Positions 27,306 through 36,843 of a stretch of DNA of 64,000 nt are shown here, in pieces; positions within the stretch are counted from its first letter, which is position 1; each line of letters opens with the position of its first letter. The notes below the pieces were generated by a model, which was given only the letters and a program-made list of their open reading frames with translations, made no database searches and was not told the DNA's origin. The stretch is from NCBI GenBank assembly GCA_031291725.1, contig JARLIM010000035.1, forward strand, positions 1-64,000, written 5' to 3'. Both the position numbers and the translations under genes were made by a program. The stretch comes from Acetobacteraceae bacterium (GTDB lineage Bacteria > Pseudomonadota > Alphaproteobacteria > Acetobacterales > Acetobacteraceae).

Positions 27306-28433
27306 TCAGCTCGCATTGGCAAGCGGACCGGCGTTGCCGGTGGCAGAGGCATTGATTGTCTCCGCCTCGGCCGCCTCGCGCACATTCTCGGCACTTTCCG
27401 CCCGCAATGCGCCGATCTTGCCCAAACCTTCGCGCATCCGATCGTTGAACCGATGCACAACCATATCCATCGCCACATCGACAGCGTGCGCAAAGCCCTG
27501 CGCATCCGTGCCGCCATGCGATTTTACCACAACGCCCGACAGGCCCAGCATCACCGCGCCATTGTAGCGCCGGGGATCGAGCCATTCGCGCAGCCGGTCC
27601 AGCCCCGGACGCGCCAGCAAATACGCGATGCGGGCGGCAATACCGTTGGAGAACACCTGCCGCAGCAATTGCCCCACCAGCTTCAACGCACCTTCGCCGG
27701 TCTTGAGCGCGACATTGCCGGTAAAGCCGTCCGTCACCACCACGTCGGTGGTGCCGGCGGTGATGTCATTGCCTTCCACAAAGCCGTGGAATTGCGGGGC
27801 AAGATGTGAGCGCCGCAGCATTTCCGCCGCGTTGCGCAGTTTATCGTCGCCCTTGGTGTCTTCGGTGCCGACATTGAGCAGCCCGATGGTGGGCGCGGTC
27901 AGGCCAAGCACGGTGCGGGCGAAGATGTCGCCCATCAAGGCAAATTCAACCAGATTGCGCGTGTCGCACAGCACGTTGGCACCGAGATCGAGCATGATCA
28001 CGTCACCGCGCGCCGACGGACTGATCGCCGCCATCGCGGGGCGGTCGATGCCGGGCAATGTCTTGATGACGATTTTCGCCAGCGCCAGCAATGCGCCGGT
28101 ATTGCCCGCCGACACCACACCCGCCGCCTCGCCCTTGGCCACCGCATCGATGGCCAAACGCATCGACGCCTTGCGCATCCGCAGGGCGATGGTGGGCTTG
28201 GTGTCGCCGGCGATGGCGTCCGGTGTGTGCACAACAGTGCAGGCGCGCGCCGCCCGGCGATAGCGCTGCAACAGCGGCACCAGCCGGACTTCATCGCCAA
28301 TCAGCAGAAAGCGCGCAGAGGGATGACGCTCAGCAGCCAAATCCAGCCCTTCGACCACGATATCCGGGGCCTTATCCCCGCCCATCGCATCGATTGCCAA
28401 GCTGTAGTGTTCCTGTCCGCCGCTCTCCGCCAT
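27306..28433 (-). CDS. plsX: Phosphate acyltransferase PlsX
   Basis: 375 aa from ATG 28433. Makes acyl-phosphate from acyl-ACP, the acyl donor for PlsY in phospholipid synthesis. Family motifs: LAIDAMGGDKAP at the start, VVSAGNTGALLA, and VTDGFTGNVALKT. A C-terminal Ala/Glu-rich tail of about 25 residues is less conserved. Same operon as fabH, as in most bacteria. Confidence 0.96.
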   Translation of the reverse strand: MAESGGQEHYSLAIDAMGGDKAPDIVVEGLDLAAERHPSARFLLIGDEVRLVPLLQRYRRAARACTVVHTPDAIAGDTKPTIALRMRKASMRLAIDAVAKGEAAGVVSAGNTGALLALAKIVIKTLPGIDRPAMAAISPSARGDVIMLDLGANVLCDTRNLVEFALMGDIFARTVLGLTAPTIGLLNVGTEDTKGDDKLRNAAEMLRRSHLAPQFHGFVEGNDITAGTTDVVVTDGFTGNVALKTGEGALKLVGQLLRQVFSNGIAARIAYLLARPGLDRLREWLDPRRYNGAVMLGLSGVVVKSHGGTDAQGFAHAVDVAMDMVVHRFNDRMREGLGKIGALRAESAENVREAAEAETINASATGNAGPLANAS

Positions 28434-28561
28434 GTCTGCCCCAATGACGCAATCGACCAGCCCGCGCAGCACCCTGCCAGGCTGGTCAGAAGAGAGATCA
28501 CCGCCAGAGACTGGCGACGCACCACCCAACACCGCGCCGAGGCAAGCCCGCGCGCACTGGA

Positions 28562-28765
28562 TCAGACGCGAACAGCGCCCTTGAGCGTCTTGCCGGCGGC
28601 CACGACTTCGCGACCGTCATAGTGACCGCAATGCGAGCACACATGATGCGGACGCTTCAGCTCGCCACAATTGGCGCATTCCGCATGCGCCTGGGTGGTC
28701 AGAGCGTGATGGCTACGGCGCATGCCCGCACGTGAGGGCGAAGTCTTTCTCTTAGGAACAGCCAT
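28562..28765 (-). CDS. rpmF: 50S ribosomal protein L32
   Basis: 67 aa. Starts [20 protein letters not shown], the L32 signature. Four cysteines in CANC and CSHC form the zinc-ribbon version of L32. Heads the plsX-fabH-ihfA-merR run, separated from plsX by 128 bases. Confidence 0.97.
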   Translation of the reverse strand: MAVPKRKTSPSRAGMRRSHHALTTQAHAECANCGELKRPHHVCSHCGHYDGREVVAAGKTLKGAVRV

Positions 28766-28915
28766 GGGACTAAGCCCCTCCGGTCAACTTAACCTATGCC
28801 ATCACCGACAGGGTCGGGCACCAGGTTGTGGAATACCAACAATGTGAGCCGCGCCCTCTAGCAGAGGCATTTGCCCCCCGCAAGCAGAACGCACAAGATT
28901 CGTCATGTTGTTGCG

Positions 28916-29449
28916 TCACCCCTCCCCGTCAGCCTTGGGGGACCGGGCCAATTTGGACAGGGCCGCGAACGGGCCGGACGGCTCTTCGCTCAGCTCCGCA
29001 GGCAGCTCTGCACCGGGTTTGCGGGGATATGGGTCCAGAATCAGCGCCAATTGCTCCACCGCCGCATCGCCCAGATCGAGGGTGGCACCGCTGTAGGGAA
29101 TTTCGTCATCCGACTCCGGATCTTCGTTCTCGATCTCGCTGCCTTCCGGCACGAAGCTGATGCGGAACCGCTCGTCGATCTCGCTGGTGAACACGTCGAG
29201 CGAGACCACGCATTCCCGCCGCACCCGCGCCTGCAAGCGCCCCTCGGCCCGGATTTCGCCGGCACGGGAGGAGGCGGCAGGGCGGTGCAGCACGAAATCG
29301 CAGACAAACGATTCCACCGCGGGCTCCATCAGCCGGCCGGCAATGGCGTTGCATTCATCGGCATCGGCCATGATGTGCATGGCATATTCGGTGTCGCGAA
29401 TCCGATCGAGAGCGACGGTGCGCGAGAGTTCTGGTGGCGGATTTGTCAT
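28916..29449 (-). CDS. DUF177 (YceD) family protein
   Basis: 177 aa. The YceD family is linked to 23S rRNA processing or assembly and commonly sits next to rpmF, as here. Visible: central VRRECVVSLDVF (a single CxxC-less version), then acidic segment ENEDPESDDE and DLGDAAVEQLALILDPYPRK, the family's best-kept stretch. Its ATG overlaps the stop of the upstream chaperone gene. Confidence 0.9.
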   Translation of the reverse strand: MTNPPPELSRTVALDRIRDTEYAMHIMADADECNAIAGRLMEPAVESFVCDFVLHRPAASSRAGEIRAEGRLQARVRRECVVSLDVFTSEIDERFRISFVPEGSEIENEDPESDDEIPYSGATLDLGDAAVEQLALILDPYPRKPGAELPAELSEEPSGPFAALSKLARSPKADGEG

Positions 29450-29994
29450 GACGCGGCGACTTCCGGATCGAGAAAAATGTCATCCCGCGCGACAATCTGC
29501 GCGAGGCTGCGGCGGGAGAGATGCGCGTCCTGGGCATAAACCACGCGCGCCAACCGCGAGGCTGCCGCATCCTGGCGCTCATCTGGCCACAGATTGCGCG
29601 CCAGGGCATCGGCCAACGCTTCGGGGCCGGTGGTCATCGCCTCGGCATAGGCGTGTGCACGGCCGTGGAAGGCCTCCCACATCGTCTTGACCCGCTTGCC
29701 CACCGCCAGATCGCTCACCCCCATCTCGCGCAGATTGATGTCCATATCGCTGAACATCGCATCGAACACCGCCTGCGACAGTGCCTTACCGTCTGGTTCG
29801 GTCGATAGACGGCGAATCAGCAGATAGGCATGCAGGCCAACCATGTCGAAACGGCCATCGAGCGTGTCGGGCACACCCAGCTTGGCATAGAACCAGGGCA
29901 GACGCGCCACACGCACGGCTTCGCCATAGAGTTCGTAGCCATTGCGCTCGGTTTTGCCGCGACCAAACAGCCCGAACAGATTGAAGACACCCAT
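29446..29994 (-). CDS. Ubiquinol-cytochrome c chaperone family protein (CBP3-like)
   Basis: 182 aa. Homologous to mitochondrial CBP3, which helps assemble the cytochrome bc1 complex. Family landmarks: LYGEAVRVARLPWFYAKLGVPDT, GRFDMVGLHAYLLIRRL, and FDAMFSDMDINLREMGVSD. Soluble. Forms a two-gene unit with the DUF177 gene (ATGA) and is divergent from bamE across 156 bases. Confidence 0.92.
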   Translation of the reverse strand: MGVFNLFGLFGRGKTERNGYELYGEAVRVARLPWFYAKLGVPDTLDGRFDMVGLHAYLLIRRLSTEPDGKALSQAVFDAMFSDMDINLREMGVSDLAVGKRVKTMWEAFHGRAHAYAEAMTTGPEALADALARNLWPDERQDAAASRLARVVYAQDAHLSRRSLAQIVARDDIFLDPEVAAS

Positions 29995-30150
29995 CTTGCC
30001 TGCCTCGTTTCATCGCGCGGAACGCTGCGTCATCGCAGCGTATGGAAAATGGGGCGTGACGTGCGCCCCGTCTCGCCCTAGATGGAGGACGATACGCCAC
30101 GCGGCAAGTTCTGTCCCGCGTCGGCCAGACCGTGTCAAAGGACGATCCAC

Positions 30151-30663
30151 GTGCGTTCCATTGCTCTTCGCTCGCTTTCGGTCTTCCTGATCACTGCCGC
30201 ATTGTCTGCATGCGCGGCACCTGATTTCATGTCCTTCCCGCCGCAAACGCGCGGCAACAAGATCGATGAAGACCAGCTTGCCCAGCTGGTACCCGGCACC
30301 TCCACCCGCAACGACGTTGTGGCGCTGGTCGGCTCGCCCACCCAGAAATCCACCTTCGATGACAGCACTTGGCTCTATATCAGCGAAGTGACCAAGCCAT
30401 TGATCGGAGCGACACAGGAAATTCGCGATCAGAACGTGGTGGTCATGACCTTCGATCAAAAGGGCGTGCTGCGTGGCATCAGCAAGCGCGGCGCGGCCGA
30501 TGCCAAGGACGTGACAGTGGTCGATCGCGCCACCCCTTCGCCGGGCAACGACACCTCGCTGCTGTCGCAATTGCTGGGCAATGTCGGCCGCTTCAGCGCA
30601 TCGCCGATCAGCGACACCAGTTCCAACACCACCGGCGGCACCGGCGGTGCCAACAAGTTCTGA
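30151..30663 (+). CDS. bamE: Outer membrane assembly lipoprotein BamE
   Basis: 170 aa. SmpA/OmlA-fold lipoprotein of the beta-barrel assembly machine. GTG start chosen because AAGGA is 10 bases upstream and it puts a clean lipobox, LSAC (Cys21), at the right place; an ATG at 30082 would bury the signal. The core reads LVPGTSTRNDVVALVGSPT and DQNVVVMTFDQKGVL, typical of the family. The C-terminal 45 residues are Ser/Gly/Thr-rich. Ends before a strong hairpin. Confidence 0.93.
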   Translation: MRSIALRSLSVFLITAALSACAAPDFMSFPPQTRGNKIDEDQLAQLVPGTSTRNDVVALVGSPTQKSTFDDSTWLYISEVTKPLIGATQEIRDQNVVVMTFDQKGVLRGISKRGAADAKDVTVVDRATPSPGNDTSLLSQLLGNVGRFSASPISDTSSNTTGGTGGANKF

Positions 30664-30674
30664 TCGCCGTCAGC

Positions 30675-30719
30675 GCCCCTGGTCCGGTCATCCCGCTCCT
30701 GGGATGACGGCTCAGGGGC
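30675..30719. terminator. Two-step hairpin between convergent genes
   Basis: Outer GCCCCTG/CAGGGGC (30675-30681 with 30713-30719) and inner GTCATCCC/GGGATGAC. It spans the TGA of the minus-strand SGNH gene and would end both transcripts. Confidence 0.75.
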
Positions 30720-31443
30720 CGCCATACGCCTTGCGAATCGTGGGCTCGATGGCTGCCCCCATGATCGCATAGCCCAGCCAACTCGGGTGCAGACCGTCAT
30801 AGGAGATATCCTTCGACAGATAGCCGCGCCCATCCAGCAGCACCGGACCGGGATTGACGATGCTCACCGTCTGATCCGCACAGGCTGCCAAACCGCGATT
30901 GACCTCGGCCACCTGTGCGCGCGCCGGATCATTGGGCGACTCGCCGCGTGGCAACAGATCGATCAGCACAATCTTCGCTGCCGGCACACGCTGGCGCAGT
31001 TCGGCCAGCACCGTCGAAATGCCGGTGACGACATTTTTGATCTGCACGCCCGGCCAAAGATTATTCGTGCCGATCAACAGCACGATCACCGAGGGATTGA
31101 GCTTGCTGCCCAGCGGCAGGCGCTGCATCTGCCACAGCAAGGTCTGCGTGCCAGCCCCGCGCGCGCCCAGATTCAAGGCGGCGCGGTAATTGTTGAAATG
31201 CGCGAACACCGGCGGGGCCCAGGCCTCGGTGATCGAGTCGCCGAGAAAGACGGTGTGCACCTTGGCCAGATCGGTGGTGCCAAGAATGCTGTCGATGGCG
31301 GCAATCCGTGCCTGCCAGTTCGGGTCGGGCAACGGCGCTGGCACCGCCTCGGCCGGCAAGGCCCCTGGCGGAACCGGGCATGCGGCCTTGGCCAGCGGTG
31401 ACAGCAGACACACAAGCCCGAGAATGGCCGCAGAAAATTTCAT
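30712..31443 (-). CDS. Secreted SGNH/GDSL hydrolase
   Basis: 243 aa. A signal peptide (MKFSAAILGLVCLLSPLAKA) predicts export to the periplasm. SGNH blocks: FLGDSIT (nucleophile S70), a glycine-containing LGARGAGTQ, IGTNN, and DGLHPS (D216, H219). Similar proteins act on acyl or acetyl groups of lipids or glycans (platelet-activating-factor acetylhydrolase-like); the substrate is unknown. ATG 31443 has AAGGTG upstream. Divergent from dnaE. Confidence 0.88.
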   Translation of the reverse strand: MKFSAAILGLVCLLSPLAKAACPVPPGALPAEAVPAPLPDPNWQARIAAIDSILGTTDLAKVHTVFLGDSITEAWAPPVFAHFNNYRAALNLGARGAGTQTLLWQMQRLPLGSKLNPSVIVLLIGTNNLWPGVQIKNVVTGISTVLAELRQRVPAAKIVLIDLLPRGESPNDPARAQVAEVNRGLAACADQTVSIVNPGPVLLDGRGYLSKDISYDGLHPSWLGYAIMGAAIEPTIRKAYGGP

Positions 31444-31562
31444 GCCCGCACCTTCATGTCTCAACCGGCATCGCGCCGCCGCCCCTGCAGTCTATATCCC
31501 GCCCGGCCTGACGGCCACAGGCTGAGGCTGCACAGCGCCGCACTCTCTGGCATACTCCCGCC

Positions 31563-34500
31563 ATGGCACATGCTGACTTCATCCATCTGCGCACCCACAC
31601 CGCCTATTCGCTGAGCGAAGGTGCGATCAAAATCGACAAGCTCGCGGCGATGGCCAAGGAGCTGAAGATGCCGGCGGTGGCGATCACCGATACCGGCAAC
31701 ATGTTCGGCTCGCTCGAATTCAGCCAATACTGCTCCGGCAAGGGCGTCCAGCCGATCATCGGCTGCCAACTCGCCCTCGCCCGCCCCGATAATCTGCGCA
31801 TGCCGCCCGACCCGCTGGTGCTGCTGGCGCAGAACAAGGCTGGGTTCGACAATCTGCAAAAACTCTCCAGCCACGGCTTTCTCGACACCGAGACCGGGCT
31901 GAAGCCGCAAATCACCCTGGATTTGCTCGCCCACCACGCCGAGGGGCTGATCCTGCTCACCGGCGGCTCCAACGGCCCGATTGCCCGTCTGCTCGCCGAA
32001 GGTCAGCGTGCCGAGGCCGAGCGTCTGCTGGCGGCTTTGGCCGAGGCCTTCCCCGATCGCGCCATCGTCGAACTGCACCGCCACAACACCAGCCTCGACC
32101 GCGCCATCGAGCCAGGGCTGATCGCGCTCGCCGACGCTGCCGGTCTGCCGCTGGTGGCCACCAACGATTGCTATTTCGCCCGCCGCGAGATGCACGAGGC
32201 ACACGACGCCCTGCTCTGCATCGCCGAGGGCCGCACCCTGGCCGAGCGCGACCGCAGGCGCGTCTCGCCGGAAAACTGGTTCAAGCCCGCCGATCAGATG
32301 CGCGCCTTGTTCGCCGATCTGCCCGAGGCCTGCGACAACACCATCGCCATCGCCAAAATGTGCGCCGTGATGGCCGAAACCCGCAAGCCGCTGCTGCCGG
32401 TCTGCCCCAAGGTGCGCGAGGGCCAAACCGAGGACGAGACCGTGCGCGGCATGGCGCGCGAGGGCCTCGAACGCCGGATGAACGCCAAGGCCGCCGATGA
32501 GGCCACCCGCGCCACCTATCGCCAACGCCTGGAATTCGAACTCGACGTCATCGCCCGCATGGGCTTCCCCGGCTACTTCCTCATCGTGGCCGACTTCATC
32601 CAATGGGCGAAAGCGCACGACATCCCCGTCGGCCCCGGCCGTGGCTCCGGCGCGGGCTCCGTCGTTGCCTGGGCGCTGACCATCACCGACATCGACCCGC
32701 TGCCCTTCGGCCTGCTCTTCGAACGCTTCCTCAACCCCGAGCGCGTCTCGATGCCCGATTTCGACATCGATTTCTGCCAGGACCGCCGAGACGAGGTGAT
32801 CAACTACGTCCGCCAGGAATACGGCAATGACCGCGTGGCGCAGATCATCACCTTCGGCAAGCTGCAGGCCCGTGCCGCCGTGCGCGATGTGGGGCGCGTG
32901 CTCGGCCTGCCATACGGGCAGGTGAACAAGGTCGCCGAACTCATCCCCAACAACCCGGCCAAGCCCGTCACGCTGCAACAGGCCATCGATGGCGAGCCGA
33001 AGCTGCAAGAGATGGGAAAGGACGACGAATCCGTCGCCCGCCTGCTCACCATCGCCCTGCAACTCGAAGGCCTCTACCGCCACGCCTCCACCCATGCCGC
33101 CGGTGTGGTGATCGGGGATCGTCCGCTGACCGAATTGGTGCCGATCTATCGCGATCCGAAATCCGATTTCCTCGTCACGCAATTCTCGATGAAATACGTG
33201 GAACAAGCCGGACTGGTGAAGTTCGACTTCCTCGGCCTGACCACGCTGACCATCCTGCAACGTGCGCTTGGCTATCTCAAACCGCTCGGCATCGATATCG
33301 ACCTCGCCACCGTGCCGCTGGACGACGCGCCCACCTATCAGATGCTGCAAAAAGGCGACGCGGGCGGGGTGTTCCAGTTCGAATCGCAGGGCATGCGCGA
33401 CGTGCTCAAGCAGATGCGGCCTGACCGTCTGGAAGACCTCATCGCCGCCGTGGCGCTGTATCGACCGGGACCGATGGCCAACATCCCCGCCTATTGCGCC
33501 CGCAAACATGGCGAGGCGTGGGAGCCGCCGCATCCCGATATCGCCCATATCCTGGGTGAGACCTATGGCATCATGGTCTATCAGGAACAGGTGATGCAGA
33601 TCGCCCAGGCGATGGCGGGCTACTCGCTCGGTGGGGCCGATCTTCTGCGCCGCGCCATGGGCAAGAAGATCGCCGCCGAGATGGAGCAGCAGCGCAAAAT
33701 CTTCACCGATGGCGCCACCGCGCGCGGCGTGCCACCGGAAAAGGCCACCGAGGTCTTCGACCTGATGGCGAAATTCGCCGATTACGGCTTCAACAAATCC
33801 CACGCCGCCGCCTATGCGCTCGTCGCCTATCACACCGCCTATATGAAGGCCAACCACCCGGAGGCCTTCCTGGCCGGGTGCATGTCGCTCGCGCTGTCCA
33901 ACACCGACAAGCTCGCCGCGCTGCGTCAGGAAGCCAGCCGGATGGGCATTCGCGTGCTGCCGCCGGACATCAACCGCTCCGGGGCCGATTTCACGCTGGA
34001 GCGCGATGATGAGGGCAAACTCTGCATCCGCTACGCCCTCGCCGCCGTGAAGAAGGTGGGTCAGGCGGCGATGGAGGCTTTGGTGCGCACGCGCGGGGAG
34101 CGACCGTTTGCCGATCTGTCCGACCTCGCCGCCCGCGTCGATCCCAAGCAGCTCAACAAGATGCAGATCGAAAACCTCGCCCGCGCGGGGGCGTTCGACA
34201 GCCTGGAGCGCAACCGTTTGCGTGTCTTCTCGGCCGCCGAGACGATTTTGCGGCGGGCGCAGGCGAGTGCCGAGGAGAAGAACAGCGGCCAATCCGGCCT
34301 CTTCGGCGGCAGCGGCCAGACCGAGGCGCTGCGCCTGCCCAACATCGCCGATTGGGACCCGATGGAGCGTCTCGGCTACGAGGCCGACGCCATCGGCTTT
34401 CATCTGACCGCCCATCCGCTCGATTCCTACGGCGCGGCGTTGCGGCGCATAGGCGCTGTCGCCTCCAACAAGCTGGAGGATCGCGCGCAATTGGGGGCGG

Positions 34501-34982
34501 CGCGGGTGAAGGTCGCCGGCTGTGTGATCAACAGCAAGGAGCGCATCACCCGCACCGGCAGCCGGATGGCCTGGGTGCGTCTGTCGGACAGTGGCGGCTC
34601 GTTCGAAGTCACCTTTTTCAGCGAAACCCTCGGCCGCGCGCGTGAGATGCTGGTGGCGGGCAATGCGGTGCTGGTGACGGCCGATATCAAGCTCGAAGGC
34701 GATTCGATGCGCATCACCGCGCAGGATTGCGAGGCACTCGATCAGGCCGCCGCCCGCGCCGGGGCGGGGATTCGGGTCTGGCTCGCCCAAACCGAAGCCG
34801 TGCCGCATATCCGCACCTTGCTCGAACGCGAAGGCCGTGGCCGTGGCCGCGTCGTGCTGGTGCCGCAGATCGGCGACACCCAGGAAGTCGAAATCCCACT
34901 GCCGGGCGGCTTCAACGTCACCCCCCGTCTGGCGCAGGCGTTGAAGCTGTTGGCAGGGGTGGAGCGGGTGGAGGATGTGTGA
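31563..34982 (+). CDS. dnaE: DNA polymerase III subunit alpha
   Basis: 1139 aa, typical DnaE1. PHP domain starts at FIHLRTHTAYSLSEGA; the polymerase active site is GRGSGAGS followed by MPDFDIDFCQDRRDE carrying the catalytic aspartates; then GDAGGVFQFES, the helix-hairpin-helix region near 850, and a C-terminal OB fold (about 960-1060: VKVAGCVINSKERITRTG). No intein. Followed by the first 122-bp repeat. Confidence 0.97.
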   Translation: MAHADFIHLRTHTAYSLSEGAIKIDKLAAMAKELKMPAVAITDTGNMFGSLEFSQYCSGKGVQPIIGCQLALARPDNLRMPPDPLVLLAQNKAGFDNLQKLSSHGFLDTETGLKPQITLDLLAHHAEGLILLTGGSNGPIARLLAEGQRAEAERLLAALAEAFPDRAIVELHRHNTSLDRAIEPGLIALADAAGLPLVATNDCYFARREMHEAHDALLCIAEGRTLAERDRRRVSPENWFKPADQMRALFADLPEACDNTIAIAKMCAVMAETRKPLLPVCPKVREGQTEDETVRGMAREGLERRMNAKAADEATRATYRQRLEFELDVIARMGFPGYFLIVADFIQWAKAHDIPVGPGRGSGAGSVVAWALTITDIDPLPFGLLFERFLNPERVSMPDFDIDFCQDRRDEVINYVRQEYGNDRVAQIITFGKLQARAAVRDVGRVLGLPYGQVNKVAELIPNNPAKPVTLQQAIDGEPKLQEMGKDDESVARLLTIALQLEGLYRHASTHAAGVVIGDRPLTELVPIYRDPKSDFLVTQFSMKYVEQAGLVKFDFLGLTTLTILQRALGYLKPLGIDIDLATVPLDDAPTYQMLQKGDAGGVFQFESQGMRDVLKQMRPDRLEDLIAAVALYRPGPMANIPAYCARKHGEAWEPPHPDIAHILGETYGIMVYQEQVMQIAQAMAGYSLGGADLLRRAMGKKIAAEMEQQRKIFTDGATARGVPPEKATEVFDLMAKFADYGFNKSHAAAYALVAYHTAYMKANHPEAFLAGCMSLALSNTDKLAALRQEASRMGIRVLPPDINRSGADFTLERDDEGKLCIRYALAAVKKVGQAAMEALVRTRGERPFADLSDLAARVDPKQLNKMQIENLARAGAFDSLERNRLRVFSAAETILRRAQASAEEKNSGQSGLFGGSGQTEALRLPNIADWDPMERLGYEADAIGFHLTAHPLDSYGAALRRIGAVASNKLEDRAQLGAARVKVAGCVINSKERITRTGSRMAWVRLSDSGGSFEVTFFSETLGRAREMLVAGNAVLVTADIKLEGDSMRITAQDCEALDQAAARAGAGIRVWLAQTEAVPHIRTLLEREGRGRGRVVLVPQIGDTQEVEIPLPGGFNVTPRLAQALKLLAGVERVEDV

Positions 34983-34988
34983 CGCGAT

Positions 34989-35110
34989 GCGGGCCCACGT
35001 AGGGTGCAAATCCGCCAGGATTTGCACCGAACAGCCACCAAACCGCCACCAAACACCCCCCGAATGCCGCGCAACAGACGGCGCAATTCCTGCGGAATTG
35101 CGCCCTACGA
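34989..35110. repeat. 122-bp direct repeat with inverted ends, left copy
   Basis: Contains two perfect 11-bp hairpins (GGTGCAAATCC/GGATTTGCACC and GGCGCAATTCC/GGAATTGCGCC) and outer inverted ends GTAGGGTGCAAATCC and GGAATTGCGCCCTAC. Same orientation as the right copy at 36498; only three of 122 bases differ. Together they frame the Sel1-like gene. Confidence 0.9.
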
Positions 35111-35155
35111 CTACTTTTTCAGTCACACTCTGAGGTTCACATGGGAGACGGGCGC

Positions 35156-36415
35156 ATGGGTCGGGTGGGATTCCAAATCATAATCGCGTCGCTGCTGATC
35201 GGCTGCGCTGTTCCAACACCGGTATCAACCTCAGCCGCACAGGCTGCCTCAGGCTATCCAGCTGCAGCGGATGGCACGCCGTTCCTGCCTTCGTTGCCTC
35301 CGCCTGAAGACGCTGCGGCACCGGCCGACAGCGCCTTGCAGCACGGTCTGGAATTGCAAAAGCAGGCGTTCGGTTCCTCGGATTATGCCGACAAAAATCG
35401 CCTGTTCGCACAGTCCGCACGGTGGATAAACCTGGCGGCCCATGAAGGATCGCAGGAAGCGGAATTGCTAATGGGCAAGGCCTATAACAGCATCGAGATA
35501 CAGCCACCACGTCCGAAATTCGCCGATTTGAACTCTGATGCCGGGCAGCAATGGCAGCTCATGGTCAATGCAGCATCGCTGTATTGGCTACGCAAGGCGG
35601 CCTCGCAAGGGAATGCGGAGGCTACCTACCGGCTTGGCTTGTCATATGGTCAGTCTGGTCTATATGGCGAAAAATGCCCGGAAAATCTTGAGATATTGCT
35701 CTATCGAATGGCTCACCAAGGGTTTGCAAAAGACGAAGCGACAGCCGAATCGGCCCAAGCGAACTGCGCGGCGCAGAGCGAGAGTTGGCTGCGTCAGGCT
35801 GCGACTATGGGCCATGCGCGCGCGCAGTTCACGCTCGGGGCGTTGCTCCAGACCCGTGCCGGCACGACGGAACAAACTGCGCGTTCGGCGCTCTATACCG
35901 AAGCGCTTGGTTGGTACCTCAAGGCTGCTGCCCAAAGTGCCGACCGGGGTGCGGAGGCCGATGCCAAGGCCGCGATCGCAGCCGCCTATCGCTATGGCAG
36001 AGGCGTGGCCGAGGATAGCGCGATGGCACTCCAGTGGCAGCGTGGCGCAGTGGAAATCGCGCCCGGCAACACCGGGCTAAAGGCCGATCTCGCCGAATAT
36101 GAGAAGCGCGCCAGGAACCATCTTGAGGCAGAGGCGATGGTCCGCTCCTATCGCAACATGCTGAAGGCCGCAGCCGCCGAACAGGCGCGGGCGGAAGCGG
36201 CGTTCGCTGCCCTACCGCCTGAGCAGAAGCGGATAGTGCGCGCAAAACAGTGCCAACAGGCCTGCGAAACGGACTATGCCAGTTGTCGATCGCGCAACAG
36301 TGGAAACGAGCTTGTGGCCCATCTCAGCTCCACCCCAATGGTGGTCGGCATGGCTTTGGGCAGCGTCCGAAATTGCGGTAATGTCGAGTTGTGCCAGGCG
36401 AGTTGCGGTCGTTGA
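35156..36415 (+). CDS. Sel1-like repeat lipoprotein with Cys-rich end
   Basis: 419 aa. Lipobox LIGC (Cys17) from ATG 35156, which has GGGAG 8 bases upstream; an ATG at 35141 would overlap that site. Sel1/TPR-like helical repeats are visible at about 75-105 (INLAAHEGSQEAELLMGKAY), 140-165 (YWLRKAASQGNAEATYRLG), 205-230 (WLRQAATMGHARAQFTLG) and 250-290. The last 55 residues hold seven cysteines (for example KQCQQACETDYASC). Such proteins usually mediate protein contacts in the envelope. The gene uses more AT-rich codons than its neighbours and is framed by direct repeats, hinting at transfer. Confidence 0.8.
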   Translation: MGRVGFQIIIASLLIGCAVPTPVSTSAAQAASGYPAAADGTPFLPSLPPPEDAAAPADSALQHGLELQKQAFGSSDYADKNRLFAQSARWINLAAHEGSQEAELLMGKAYNSIEIQPPRPKFADLNSDAGQQWQLMVNAASLYWLRKAASQGNAEATYRLGLSYGQSGLYGEKCPENLEILLYRMAHQGFAKDEATAESAQANCAAQSESWLRQAATMGHARAQFTLGALLQTRAGTTEQTARSALYTEALGWYLKAAAQSADRGAEADAKAAIAAAYRYGRGVAEDSAMALQWQRGAVEIAPGNTGLKADLAEYEKRARNHLEAEAMVRSYRNMLKAAAAEQARAEAAFAALPPEQKRIVRAKQCQQACETDYASCRSRNSGNELVAHLSSTPMVVGMALGSVRNCGNVELCQASCGR

Positions 36416-36843
36416 TGGCCAAATATCAAGCCTTGGTCGCTCATTGTATATGAGCCTTTCGGTGTTTGGCATTTCGACTATGTGGTGGAACCGCTACGCG
36501 GGCCCACGTAGGGTGCAAATCCGCCAGGATTTGCACCGAACCGCCACCGAACCGCCACCGAACACCCCCCGAATGCCGCGCAACAGACGGCGCAATTCCT
36601 GCGGAATTGCGCCCTACGAGCGTCTTGGAGAGGCCCGACAGGCCTCCGGCATTGAAATTGCTCGCCCCTACAGAGGGTGTATGATCATCCCACACGGCCA
36701 TCGGCACGTTGAGGAAAATTTAATTGTTGTGCCAACAGTCTGTTGAACAGCAATCGCATCGCGTAACACAGTCCTCGCGGCCCCGCCTTGTGGCAGCAGC
36801 TTTTGGCACGCCTGCGTGCAATCAATGCGTTCGGAGCCGGTGA
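36416..36843. other. 428-base intergenic region
   Basis: Holds the right 122-bp repeat (36498-36619), a GAGGCC/GGCCTC hairpin at 36630-36646, and an AT-rich patch near 36708-36735 that may be the promoter of the giant glycosyltransferase gene. GGAG at about 36833 is its ribosome site. No gene is seen. Confidence 0.55.
36498..36619. repeat. 122-bp direct repeat with inverted ends, right copy
   Basis: Same length and orientation as 34989-35110 with three substitutions, all in the central CCGCCACCGAA segment. Ends GTAGGG...CCCTACGA. See left copy for structure. Confidence 0.9.

Noticed and set aside
31461..35126. Very long open frame antisense to dnaE, and similar ones antisense to the RNR (21519-23924) and the IlvD/Edd gene (42386-44101)
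   Set aside because: They mirror the codon bias of high-GC genes, have low-complexity His/Arg/Gly-rich translations and no family motifs; the sense genes are certain.
36441..36707. Small open frames across the 122-bp repeats
   Set aside because: They exist in both repeat copies in the same form, have no ribosome site and no protein-like composition.
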